Assembly (NCBI GenBank): GCA_034436335.1
Contig: DAOTVO010000057.1
Span: 1 to 21,434 of the forward strand
Length of the DNA: 21,434 nt
Direction: 5' to 3'
Origin: UBA877 sp034436335
Lineage (GTDB): Bacteria; Chloroflexota; Anaerolineae; Anaerolineales; Villigracilaceae
Part shown: piece by piece, positions 1 through 6,739 of the stretch
How the letters are laid out: each line of letters opens with the position of its first letter
Numbering within the stretch: the stretch's first letter is position 1
Made by a program: the position numbers and the translations under genes
The notes under the pieces: model-generated
The model's input: the letters and a program-made list of their open reading frames with translations, nothing else
Databases searched by the model: none
Told to the model about the DNA's origin: nothing

Positions 1-124
1 AGCGTTGTACTTGGTCGTGACTGACTTCTCCATTCAAGAGAGCAGACATGCCAGTCGCGGTAGTTTGCCCGAAGGCACATATCAAATAATCGCTGTATAG
101 ATCGAGGAGTTTACCGTTTTTCAT
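1..124 (-). CDS. DDE transposase, N-terminal fragment (cut by window edge)
   Basis: Reading the complement from an ATG at 124-122 gives 41 codons with no stop to the window edge. The protein begins MKNGKLLDLYSDYLICAF and continues with GQTTATGMSALLNGE and VSHDQVQR. From memory, the pattern 'LLDLYSDYLI..FGQTTATG.S.L..G..SHDQV' is the start of IS701/IS4-like DDE transposases. The catalytic DDE residues would lie beyond the left edge and cannot be checked. The outer end of the insertion sequence should lie somewhere between 125 and about 200, just before the Fic gene on the opposite strand. I cannot place its terminal repeat because the other end of the element is missing. Confidence 0.72.
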   Translation of the reverse strand, partial: MKNGKLLDLYSDYLICAFGQTTATGMSALLNGEVSHDQVQR

Positions 125-154
125 GCCTCAAGTTTACTCAAAACTGCGTAAGGT

Positions 155-167
155 GAGTTAATAACTC
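155..167. repeat. 13-bp inverted repeat near the IS end
   Basis: GAGTT-AAT-AACTC is a perfect 5-bp inverted repeat with a 3-base centre. It lies between the divergent transposase and Fic genes. It could be part of the insertion-sequence end or a weak operator; the sequence alone does not decide. Confidence 0.35.
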
Positions 168-175
168 TCGGCTTT

Positions 176-192
176 ATTTACGAGTCGTAAAT
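176..192. promoter_or_regulatory. 17-bp perfect palindrome before the Fic gene (operator candidate)
   Basis: ATTTACGAGTCGTAAAT has two perfect 8-bp arms around a single G. It ends immediately before the Shine-Dalgarno GAGGAG (193-198) of the original Fic start at 206. A bound protein would cover the ribosome-binding region or the 5' end of the mRNA. The Fic protein carries a C-terminal winged helix, so autoregulation is a reasonable inference, not shown. Confidence 0.55.
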
Positions 193-205
193 GAGGAGCA
201 AAATC

Positions 206-319
206 ATGCGCCGTGGACCGACCGGACAGTATCGAACGACCGAATTGGGAGGAGAACTCATCCGCGCCTTTGTTCCTTTTCCTCTCCCGCCTGAACCGCC
301 TCTTGAATTGTCTGCTTAA
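206..319 (+). pseudogene. Severed N-terminus of the Fic gene, ending in in-frame TAA
   Basis: ATG at 206 is preceded by GAGGAG (193-198) at a 7-base spacing, an excellent start. It encodes 37 residues beginning MRRGPTGQYRTTELGGE and ending in ...PPEPPLELSA before TAA at 317-319. This matches the usual Fic-family beginning (GxY..T..GGE..RAFVP.PLPP.PPL). The same frame continues after the stop as RQKSLERATLALERLD, which is also family-like, with the spacing kept. The stop therefore looks like a single-codon nonsense change (for example CAA or GAA to TAA) rather than a frameshift. A sequencing error is the other explanation. Confidence 0.7.
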
Positions 320-352
320 CGCCAGAAGAGCCTGGAGCGTGCAACCCTGGCA

Positions 353-1369
353 TTGGAACGCCTGGATAGCATCACCCTGCTCTTGCCCGAGCCGGACATT
401 TTCCTCTATGCGTATGTGCGCCGTGAGGCGGTGCTTTCTTCGCAAATCGAAGGCACGCAGTCTTCTCTGGCACAATTGCTGCTCTTTGAACTGGAAGAAG
501 CGCCAGGCGTGCCCATAGACGAAGTGGTGGAGGTCTCTAACTATGTGGCGGCGCTCAATCATGGCCTGCGGCGTTTGCAAGAGGGATTCCTGCTCTCGAA
601 TCGTCTGATTCGGGAGATGCACGCAATTTTGTTGTCGCGAGGCAGAGGCAGCAAAAGGTCGCCGGGTGAATTCCGCCGCTCCCAAAATTGGATTGGAGGA
701 ACTCGTTCGGGCAACGCGCATTTTATCCCCCCTCCGCCCGATGAAGTGCCGGATTGTATGGCTGCCCTGGAGCGTTTTCTGCATGATGAAGGCAGTCCCT
801 ATCCGGCGCTGATTAAAGCGGCTTTGGCACATGTCCAGTTTGAGACTATCCATCCTTTTCTGGACGGAAACGGCCGCATTGGACGTTTGTTGATAGCCTT
901 TGTCCTCCATCACGAACGAGTGTTGTCTCAGCCGCTTCTCTATCTCAGTCTCTACTTCAAGCAACACCGCGCCGAATACTACCGTTTGCTTGACGTGGTG
1001 CGTGCAGAGGGCGATTGGGAGGCTTGGCTGGATTTCTTTCTGGATGGAGTCGAACACACGGCTACGAACGCAGTGGAAACGTCAAAACGCTTATTAGCAT
1101 TATTCCAGCGAGATGAGCAGAAGATACAGCGTTCCCAGCAGATTGTATCCACTGTTCTGCGGGTTTTTCGGGTGTTGTGTGAACGCCCTCTGACCACGTT
1201 AAACCAGCTGTGTGAACGCAGTGGTCTTTCTTTTCCCGCTGCCGCTCGCGCCATGCGCGTCCTCGAAGACTTGAACATCGTGCGCGAGGTGACCGGTCGG
1301 CATCGCAACCGCGCCTTTGCTTATCAGGATTATCTGAACGTCCTGAGCGAGGGAACAGAAGCGTTGTAA
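353..1369 (+). CDS. Fic-domain protein (AMPylase type) with C-terminal winged helix
   Basis: Fic proteins transfer AMP or another nucleotide moiety to hydroxyl side chains of target proteins. The active-site loop HPFLDGNGRIGR is complete (residues 167-178 of this 338-residue frame; nucleotides from 851). The N-terminal inhibitory-helix motif SxxxEG is present as SSQIEG (29-34), which places it in the autoinhibited class. An FIPPPP flap segment lies at about 124-129. The C-terminal stretch from about 257 (RSQQIVSTVLRVF... LTTLNQLCERSGLSF... RVLEDLNIVREV) is a winged-helix domain. The frame opens at a TTG (353), but no good ribosome site precedes it. The original start is almost certainly 206, separated by an in-frame TAA at 317-319. 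If translation restarts, only about 49 N-terminal residues are lost; otherwise the gene is dead. The Fic domain call itself is secure. Confidence 0.88.
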   Translation: MERLDSITLLLPEPDIFLYAYVRREAVLSSQIEGTQSSLAQLLLFELEEAPGVPIDEVVEVSNYVAALNHGLRRLQEGFLLSNRLIREMHAILLSRGRGSKRSPGEFRRSQNWIGGTRSGNAHFIPPPPDEVPDCMAALERFLHDEGSPYPALIKAALAHVQFETIHPFLDGNGRIGRLLIAFVLHHERVLSQPLLYLSLYFKQHRAEYYRLLDVVRAEGDWEAWLDFFLDGVEHTATNAVETSKRLLALFQRDEQKIQRSQQIVSTVLRVFRVLCERPLTTLNQLCERSGLSFPAAARAMRVLEDLNIVREVTGRHRNRAFAYQDYLNVLSEGTEAL

Positions 1370-1376
1370 AAATGCC

Positions 1377-1404
1377 GTAGGACAACTGCGAGCAGTTGTC
1401 CCAC
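1377..1404. repeat. GTAGG-type palindromic element between genes
   Basis: GTAGGACAACTGC (1377-1389), a GA centre, then GCAGTTGTCCCAC (1392-1404): 13-bp arms with one mismatch, 10 bp of which pair perfectly. No T-run follows, so it is a poor terminator. Its size and GTAGG/C-C-AC ends resemble the palindrome at 7101-7127 inside the MBL gene, which suggests a shared dispersed repeat class with different inner sequence. Confidence 0.6.
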
Positions 1405-1423
1405 AACTGATTTGGAGGCTAAA

Positions 1424-1972
1424 ATGCCCGACCCTTCCCAACTCACCCAGCAACTCGTTTCCTTCCTCGCCCCCTTCCTGCCCTATCTGCTTAAGGTGGG
1501 CGAGCAAGCCGCCGAAGAGGCCGGCAAGCGCCTCGGCGCGGACGCCTGGGAGCGCGCCAAAGCCCTGTGGGGCAGGTTGAAACGCACTGAGCGCGTCCGA
1601 AAAGCCGCAGAGACCGACTTGGGACAGGGGTTAGCGCTCACAATTGCCTACGCTTTAGAAACAGATGACGCTTTGCAGGCGGATGTTGCTGAGATGGTTC
1701 AATCTCAGGTTGTGCAACGCATGCTGGCTGAAACCGGCAGCCGAATAGCAAGAGATGAGCCGCTCTCCCCTGATGAACTGGTTTTTCACCTGGGCGCGCA
1801 ACTGCGCTGCGCACTGATGCAATCCAGTCTGAAATCGCTGAATGGCGCCCTGATGCCGGGAGAAGTCCTGGCCCTGCTGCGCAGCGGGGTATGGACGCCG
1901 ACCCGCGGACACTTGCCTATGTTCGTCAGATGCCGCATGTCCCAGACGATGACCCGCGCCCTTATACGCTGA
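1424..1972 (+). CDS. N-terminal module of a repeat protein, out of frame with the repeats
   Basis: ATG at 1424 follows GGAGG (1414-1418) at good spacing. The 182-residue product begins MPDPSQLTQQLVSFLAP. Its next part, FLPYLLKVGEQAAEEAGKR followed by an AWERAKALW segment, is the sort of helical N-terminal module I know from large Chloroflexota NTPase and repeat proteins. The last residues after about 154 (GVWTPTRGHLPMF...) look out of frame. At the same place the next frame starts the repeat protein at 1891, overlapping by 82 bases. A G-run (1886-1889) sits at the switch point. The simplest reading is one gene broken by a frameshift, or expressed through a -1 shift. Function is unknown; the module is probably a protein-interaction domain. 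Confidence 0.6.
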   Translation: MPDPSQLTQQLVSFLAPFLPYLLKVGEQAAEEAGKRLGADAWERAKALWGRLKRTERVRKAAETDLGQGLALTIAYALETDDALQADVAEMVQSQVVQRMLAETGSRIARDEPLSPDELVFHLGAQLRCALMQSSLKSLNGALMPGEVLALLRSGVWTPTRGHLPMFVRCRMSQTMTRALIR

Positions 1973-4251
1973 CCTTGCTGGCCCCTTATCTGCCGTCCGA
2001 CCTGATGGGTAAAGCGTTGGCGATTGCTGACGAAGCCACGGATGACGGAAGCATGCGCATGACGGCTTTGCTCAGCCTGGCTGCTTATGTTCCAGAAACG
2101 GATATGCGTGATGCACTGGCGATTGCTGGGGACATCTGGGAAGGTTTTGACCGCGCCCTTTTCCTGATTAACCTGGCGCCTCGTGTGCCGCCGGGGTTAC
2201 TGGTTAAGTTTCTTGCGCTTGCCGCTGAAATCAAAGACGGCTCTGAACGGACACTTGCTCTGGCCGGTTTCGCCTCGCGTCTGCCGCCAGAGCAGCAGAT
2301 GCAGGTCTTGGAGGCTGCCAGGCAGTACCCCTCTGTGCGCGCCAGAGCCTTAGCCCTCATTGCGCCCCACCTGCCGCAGATGTTGCGCGCGCAGATTTTG
2401 GGCGAAGCATTGGCAGCCATCAGAGAACTTGATTGGGGCTCCCAACAATCCCATGTACTGATCCATCTTGCGCCGCACCTGCCGCCAGACTTGCTCAATG
2501 AGGCGCTGGAAATTGCCAGGAAAATCAAGCCGGCTGCTGACCGGGCTGAAGCCTTGCTCAACCTGTCGCTGCACTTGCCGCAGAGCATACAAGAAAAGGT
2601 CTTGCGTGAATCTTTATCGGCGGTTGTTGAAACAGAAAGCGAATCCGAGCGTGCTAAAGCCCTGTCCAGCCTGGCTCCCCATCTCCCGCCGGATTACTTG
2701 AGCCAGGCTTTGTCTCTTGCCGGTAACCTTCGAGAGGAAAACTACCGCGCCGAGGCGCTCATTGCCCTGGCTCCACACTTGCCTGCGGACTTGTTGGGCG
2801 AGGCTCTTGCCATTGCCCGCCAGATTCAAGAGCTGCGCAGACGCGCCGAATCTCTATCTGCCCTGGCGCCGCGCTTGCCGGAAGAATTGCAGTCTCAAGT
2901 CTTGTTTCAAACGTTGTCCGAAGTTAGAACTATCAATTCGCCTTATCGTATCGAGGCTTTGGCTGCCCTGATTCCTCACCTGCCACAGCCTTTGCGAGCA
3001 CAGGTTGTAGACGAGGTGGCTGTAGCCAATAAGACCATTCAAGATGTGTTCAGCCAGATTATCACCCTGATTGCCTTGCTTCCTCACCTGCCGGAAGCGC
3101 AACGGAGACAGGCTTCGGTTGAAATACTGACTACTGCCAGAAAAATTTGGCGGGAAACCAGTCGGGCGGCTGCTCTGACCCCCTTGCTTCCTCACCTGCC
3201 AGAGGAACTGCGGGCGCAGGTTTTAAGCGAAGCCCTGGATGCGGCTAGAGAAATACCCTGGGCATCTGACCGTTTCGATACCCTGCTTGCCCTGCTTCCG
3301 TACCTGCAGCAGGAACTGCGAGAACAGGCGCTGAGCGATGCGATGCTCGCTGCCCTGGAAATCATGCAAAAATCTGACCGTTTCGACGCCCTGTTTGACC
3401 TGCTTCCCCACCTATTGCCGGAGATGCGCGAACAAGCCTTGCGCGAAGCATTGTCTTTTGCCGGGCAAGCGCGCGATGAAGCCGAGCGTGCCAAAGCCCT
3501 GGCAGCCCTGCTGCCTCATCTTCCGGCGGAACTGCAAGAAAAAGTGACAGGGAAAGTGTTGTCGGCTAATCGAGGCATTCGGTGGGAATTAGACCGCGCC
3601 AAAGTGTTGGCTGCTGTGTTTCCTCATCTTTCGGCGGAACAGCAGGTGCAGGTTTTGCCTGAGGCCTTGGCCGCTGCCAAACAAATTGAGTCTGAGCGTT
3701 ATCGCGCCGAAGCCCTGGCGAAACTCTCGCCTTATTTGCCGGACGAAATGCGAGAAACGGCTTTGAACGAAGCGCTGACGGCTGCCCGGTCAATTCGGTA
3801 CACAGATGACCGCGCCGAGGCGCTGATTGCCATTCTTCCTCATTGGCCGTCGGTATTACGGCAACAAGCGCAGGCTGAAGTGCTTTCTGCCGCGAAAGAA
3901 ATCCATGATGACTATACTCGCGCCAAGGTTTTCATAGATCTTGTTCCTTACCTGACAGCGGAGTGGCAAGCCCAGGCATCAAGCAGCGTCCTCCTTGCCG
4001 CTGCAAACATCGAGACGGACTCTGTCCGATGTGAATTCATCACCCGCCTTGTCCCCTATCTGACCGCGCTGCCCCGCCCGGCCGTTTTTCGCCTGTGGGA
4101 CGAAACCCTGCCCATCCTGGCCCGCCGCACCCGCGCCAACCTGCTCGCAGATTTGCGCGCCCTGGCCCCGCTCATCCATGCCTTAGGCGGGCAGCAGGCG
4201 GTTGTCGAGACCTTCCGCGCCATTCAGGACGTCGCCCGCTGGTGGCCGTAG
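1891..4251 (+). CDS. Alpha-helical repeat protein with 20 HEAT-like repeats
   Basis: The 786 residues divide almost completely into repeats of the form (A/L)PHLPxELxxxxLxEALxxAxxIxxxxxRAxALxxL. I count 20 full units covering residues 31-720, plus one degenerate unit (VPYLTALP...) before a 66-residue tail. The first half mixes 30-36-residue units, many of 32; units 11-20 are all 36 residues long. Each unit looks like two amphipathic helices with a proline-containing turn, so the protein probably forms a HEAT/Armadillo-like superhelix used as a binding scaffold. There are no catalytic motifs, signal peptide or membrane segment. The ATG at 1891 has no ribosome site at usable spacing, so the true start is probably the module at 1424 with a frame change near 1886-1889, giving about 940 residues. 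The exact role and partner are unknown. Confidence 0.75.
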   Translation: MDADPRTLAYVRQMPHVPDDDPRPYTLTLLAPYLPSDLMGKALAIADEATDDGSMRMTALLSLAAYVPETDMRDALAIAGDIWEGFDRALFLINLAPRVPPGLLVKFLALAAEIKDGSERTLALAGFASRLPPEQQMQVLEAARQYPSVRARALALIAPHLPQMLRAQILGEALAAIRELDWGSQQSHVLIHLAPHLPPDLLNEALEIARKIKPAADRAEALLNLSLHLPQSIQEKVLRESLSAVVETESESERAKALSSLAPHLPPDYLSQALSLAGNLREENYRAEALIALAPHLPADLLGEALAIARQIQELRRRAESLSALAPRLPEELQSQVLFQTLSEVRTINSPYRIEALAALIPHLPQPLRAQVVDEVAVANKTIQDVFSQIITLIALLPHLPEAQRRQASVEILTTARKIWRETSRAAALTPLLPHLPEELRAQVLSEALDAAREIPWASDRFDTLLALLPYLQQELREQALSDAMLAALEIMQKSDRFDALFDLLPHLLPEMREQALREALSFAGQARDEAERAKALAALLPHLPAELQEKVTGKVLSANRGIRWELDRAKVLAAVFPHLSAEQQVQVLPEALAAAKQIESERYRAEALAKLSPYLPDEMRETALNEALTAARSIRYTDDRAEALIAILPHWPSVLRQQAQAEVLSAAKEIHDDYTRAKVFIDLVPYLTAEWQAQASSSVLLAAANIETDSVRCEFITRLVPYLTALPRPAVFRLWDETLPILARRTRANLLADLRALAPLIHALGGQQAVVETFRAIQDVARWWP
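1981..4050 (+). repeat. Coding repeat array, 20 units of 90-108 bp
   Basis: This stretch encodes the 20 protein repeats. Unit lengths from first to last are 33, 32, 32, 30, 36, 32, 36, 32, 32 and 35 residues, followed by ten units of 36. The units are clearly related in protein but well diverged in DNA, so the array is old rather than a recent tandem expansion. Confidence 0.8.
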
Positions 4252-4275
4252 CCCAACTGCTTACCGTCCTCGCTC

Positions 4276-4303
4276 AATCCGTGTAATCTGTGTAATCTGT
4301 GGC
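4276..4303. repeat. GTGTAATCT tandem element
   Basis: AATCC is followed by two copies of GTGTAATCT (4281-4289, 4290-4298) and GTGGC. On the complement it would read ATDYTDYTD. From memory, this is a dispersed intergenic repeat in several environmental bacterial phyla that often yields false 'TDYTDYTD' proteins. It separates the repeat-protein gene from the small downstream frame. Confidence 0.65.
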
Positions 4304-4339
4304 TAGACTGCTCCGCACTTTTCCCCCAACGACTGCCCC

Positions 4340-4687
4340 ATGTTCCCCGACTTCCTCCTCAACCTCCTCGCCTCCTTTGCCTACGACCTCCTCACCGCTC
4401 TCGGCAGGCGCCTGGCCGGGCAAGGCGACCTGCAGCGTGAATTGAGCGATGCCCTGCGCCAGAACGCGGAAGCCTCTCAAGCCCTCCAAGCCGTGCTGAG
4501 CCGCCTCGGCGCGCCGCGCGTCGTTCTCATCCGCGGCGATGTCTCCGGCAGCGTCATCGTCCTGGGCGACTTCCCAGGAACAATGCTCTCTCGATTTCCT
4601 TGTCCTCAGGGTGGTGATTCTAGACGCCGCTTCCGGCGGCCAGGCCCTGCCCGGTTGGCAATGGAGGGCGGAGTAACTCCCACCTGA
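4340..4687 (+). CDS. Orphan N-terminal module, probably a gene remnant
   Basis: 115 codons from ATG 4340, with no recognisable ribosome site. Residues 1-80 look like real protein: a helical start (FPDFLLNLLASFAYDLLTAL) and a segment ending RGDVSGSVIVLGD. From memory, this 'GDVSGSVI..GD' strand typically links an N-terminal helical module to the NTPase part of large Chloroflexota signalling proteins. After residue about 80 the composition turns Arg/Pro-rich (SRRRFRRPGPARLAM), as if out of frame, and the frame ends just before the CCGTCCA repeat array. I read it as the stump of a larger gene whose remainder is gone. A short stand-alone partner protein is possible. Confidence 0.4.
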   Translation: MFPDFLLNLLASFAYDLLTALGRRLAGQGDLQRELSDALRQNAEASQALQAVLSRLGAPRVVLIRGDVSGSVIVLGDFPGTMLSRFPCPQGGDSRRRFRRPGPARLAMEGGVTPT

Positions 4688-4692
4688 CCCCG

Positions 4693-4817
4693 CCGTCCAC
4701 TGTTCACCGCCACCGTCCACCGTCTACCGTCCATCGTCCATCGTCCCCCGTCCACCGTCCAACAGGATTATAATTTGCCCATCACCCCACCGTCCACCGT
4801 CTACCGTCCACCGTCCA
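4693..4817. repeat. CCGTCCA heptamer arrays
   Basis: Ten near-exact 7-bp units lie at 4693-4761 (consensus CCGTCCA, variants CTGTTCA, TCGTCCA, CCGTCTA and one 6-bp unit) and four more at 4790-4817. The 28 bases between the arrays contain TATAAT (4769-4774), a possible -10 for the hydrolase operon, but no matching -35 is visible. The second array ends 5 bases before the hydrolase ATG (4823), so it occupies the place where a ribosome-binding site should be. Confidence 0.75.
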
Positions 4818-4822
4818 CGAAC

Positions 4823-5599
4823 ATGTCCCAAATCATCCCCACTGCTGAACCCTTCTTCTTCCCCGGCCGGGGCGAGAACGCCCGCATCGGCTGCCTCGTC
4901 CAGCACGGATTCACCGGCACGCCCAAAGAGATGCGCTGGCTGGGCGAAGACCTGAACCGGCGCGGCTACACCGTCTGCGGGATGCGGCTCGCCGGTCACG
5001 CCACGCAGCCCGAAGACATGATCCGCTCCCGCTGGCGCGACTGGCTGGCCTCGGTTGAGGACGGCTACCACCTGCTGCGCCCCTCCTGCGAACAGGTCTT
5101 CTTGCTCGGCCTTTCGATGGGCGGGGTGCTGGCCCTGGTCGCGGCGAGCAGGCTGCCGGTTCGGGGCGTGGTGGCGATGTCCACACCCTACAAACTGCCC
5201 GATGACCCGCGTCTGCCGTACCTGAAAGTCCTCGCGAAGATTCGTCCCTTCATGCCCAAGAGCAAACAGCCTGGCGAGGGCTGGTTCGGAGACGCCTGGA
5301 AGCAGCACGTTGCCTATCCGGCCAATCCGGTGCGCTCGATTGCCGAACTGAACGAACTGCTGGGCGTCATGCGCGCCGCCCTGCCGCAGATTCGCGTCCC
5401 GGTGCTGCTGATTTCCTCGCGCAACGACCGCTATATTGTCACCGACAGCATGGAACGAATTTACGCCGACCTGACCACGCCCGACAAAGAGAAAATCTGG
5501 ATCGAGGGCAGCGGGCACGTGGTCACCGAGGAGCCGCAGAAGGAGTTCGTCTTCGAGAAAGCGGCCGAATTCATCGCCCGCGTCGCTACCCGCCCATGA
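4823..5599 (+). CDS. Alpha/beta hydrolase, carboxylesterase type
   Basis: 258 residues from ATG 4823. A longer frame from 4775 adds only 16 residues translated from the heptamer repeats, so it is rejected. The fold landmarks are clear: the oxyanion-hole HGFTG (28-32), the nucleophile elbow GLSMGG with Ser98, the acid Asp202 in SSRNDRY, and the catalytic His232 in SGH. This is the triad of serine esterases related to Est30-like carboxylesterases and monoglyceride lipases (Hydrolase_4 group). There is no signal peptide, so it is probably cytoplasmic, hydrolysing short or medium acyl esters; the substrate cannot be told. Its stop codon overlaps the next ATG in ATGA (5596-5599), so it is translationally coupled to the MFS transporter. 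No Shine-Dalgarno precedes it. Confidence 0.9.
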   Translation: MSQIIPTAEPFFFPGRGENARIGCLVQHGFTGTPKEMRWLGEDLNRRGYTVCGMRLAGHATQPEDMIRSRWRDWLASVEDGYHLLRPSCEQVFLLGLSMGGVLALVAASRLPVRGVVAMSTPYKLPDDPRLPYLKVLAKIRPFMPKSKQPGEGWFGDAWKQHVAYPANPVRSIAELNELLGVMRAALPQIRVPVLLISSRNDRYIVTDSMERIYADLTTPDKEKIWIEGSGHVVTEEPQKEFVFEKAAEFIARVATRP

Positions 5600-6738
5600 C
5601 CCGCGATTTTCTCCTCCTGGCGGCCTCGCTCTTTTGCTGGGGCATCGGCGAGGGCATGTTTTTCTATTTCCAGCCGATTTACCTGGAGCAACTGGGTGCC
5701 TCGCCGGTGACGATCGGCTTCATTCTCGGCCTGGGCGGACTGGTGATGACCTTCGCGCATATCCCCGCCGGCTGGTTGGCCGACCGCATCGGGCGGCGTC
5801 CGCTCTTGTGGGCGGCCTGGCTGTTTGGCCTGGTGGCGGCCTGGCTGATGGCGCTGGCGAACGGTCTGGCGGTCTTTGCAATAGGGGCGGTTCTCTACAA
5901 CTTCACCGCCTTTGTGATTTCCCCCCTCAATAGTTATCTGACGGATGCCCGCGGCAAACTCTCGGTTGGGCGCGCCATCACGCTCAGTTCCTCGGCTTTT
6001 GCCTCCGGTTCGGTGCTCGGACCGTTCAGCGCCGGTCTGCTGGCCGAAGCGCTCGACCTGCGGGCGATCTATTTTGCTGCTGCCGGGCTGTTCGTCCTCT
6101 CGACCCTGCTGGTCTTTTTCCTGCGCTCCCAGCTGCTCGAAGCGCACGACGGCCGCCGGTCGTTTCGCGACTTGCTGGCCAATCCCCGCTACGTAAACTT
6201 TCTCGGACTGGCCTTTCTGGTTTTCTTTGCGCTCTATCTGCCCCAGCCGCTGACGCCCAACTTCCTGCAAAACGAGCGCGGCCTCTCGCTGGCGCGCATC
6301 GGTCAACTCGGCTCGTTGGGCAGCCTCGGCAATGCCGTCTTCAACCTGGCGCTGGGGCAACTGGCGCCCCGCCTGGGCTTTTACCTGGCGCAGGCCGGCG
6401 TGCTGCTTTTCGGTTTGCTCATCTGGAAGGGGAGCGGCCTGCCCTGGTACGGAGCGGCCTACTTCATGCTCGGCGGCTACCGCGCCGCCCGCGCCCTGGC
6501 CTCGGCGCAGGTGCGCTCGTTCGTCGAGGCGCATCAGATGGGTCTGGCCTACGGTATTGCCGAGACTCTCAACTCCCTGCCGCTCTTCCTCGCCCCGCCG
6601 CTGGCCGGCTGGCTCTACGAACTGCGCCCCGAACTCATTTACCCCATCTCGCTGACGGTCATCGGCCTGGCCCTGCTGCTCTCGCTGCGCTATCTGCCCC
6701 GCCCGGCTGCCGAGCCTCTGCCCGTCTCACAGGATTGA
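5596..6738 (+). CDS. MFS transporter
   Basis: 380 residues, strongly hydrophobic throughout, with about 11-12 predicted membrane spans by eye. The signature loop between TM2 and TM3 is present as GWLADRIGRRP (59-69), the major-facilitator motif A. A charged central loop (RSQLLEAHDGRRSFRDLLANP, about 178-198) divides the two six-helix halves. The length is typical of the drug/sugar-efflux type MFS. The start is fixed by the ATGA overlap with the hydrolase stop. The substrate is unknown; coupling to a hydrolase upstream and an MBL hydrolase one base downstream suggests export or uptake of a compound they modify, which is inference only. Confidence 0.9.
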   Translation: MTRDFLLLAASLFCWGIGEGMFFYFQPIYLEQLGASPVTIGFILGLGGLVMTFAHIPAGWLADRIGRRPLLWAAWLFGLVAAWLMALANGLAVFAIGAVLYNFTAFVISPLNSYLTDARGKLSVGRAITLSSSAFASGSVLGPFSAGLLAEALDLRAIYFAAAGLFVLSTLLVFFLRSQLLEAHDGRRSFRDLLANPRYVNFLGLAFLVFFALYLPQPLTPNFLQNERGLSLARIGQLGSLGSLGNAVFNLALGQLAPRLGFYLAQAGVLLFGLLIWKGSGLPWYGAAYFMLGGYRAARALASAQVRSFVEAHQMGLAYGIAETLNSLPLFLAPPLAGWLYELRPELIYPISLTVIGLALLLSLRYLPRPAAEPLPVSQD

Positions 6739-6739
6739 C

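Noticed and set aside
158..1057. Long open frame on the minus strand across the Fic gene
   Set aside because: It is antisense to a complete Fic active site; its product is rich in Arg/Gln with no recognisable motif and looks like a shadow of biased codons.
4614..4650. GCCGC-TTCC-GGCGGC hairpin as a terminator
   Set aside because: No T-run follows and it lies within the degenerate end of the small frame.
4274..4720. Minus-strand frame ending in ATDYTDYTD
   Set aside because: The tail is the translated GTGTAATCT repeat, a well-known source of false proteins.
5461..6534. 357-codon minus-strand frame opposite the MFS gene
   Set aside because: Very rich in Gln/Arg/Glu, as expected from the complement of a hydrophobic membrane gene.
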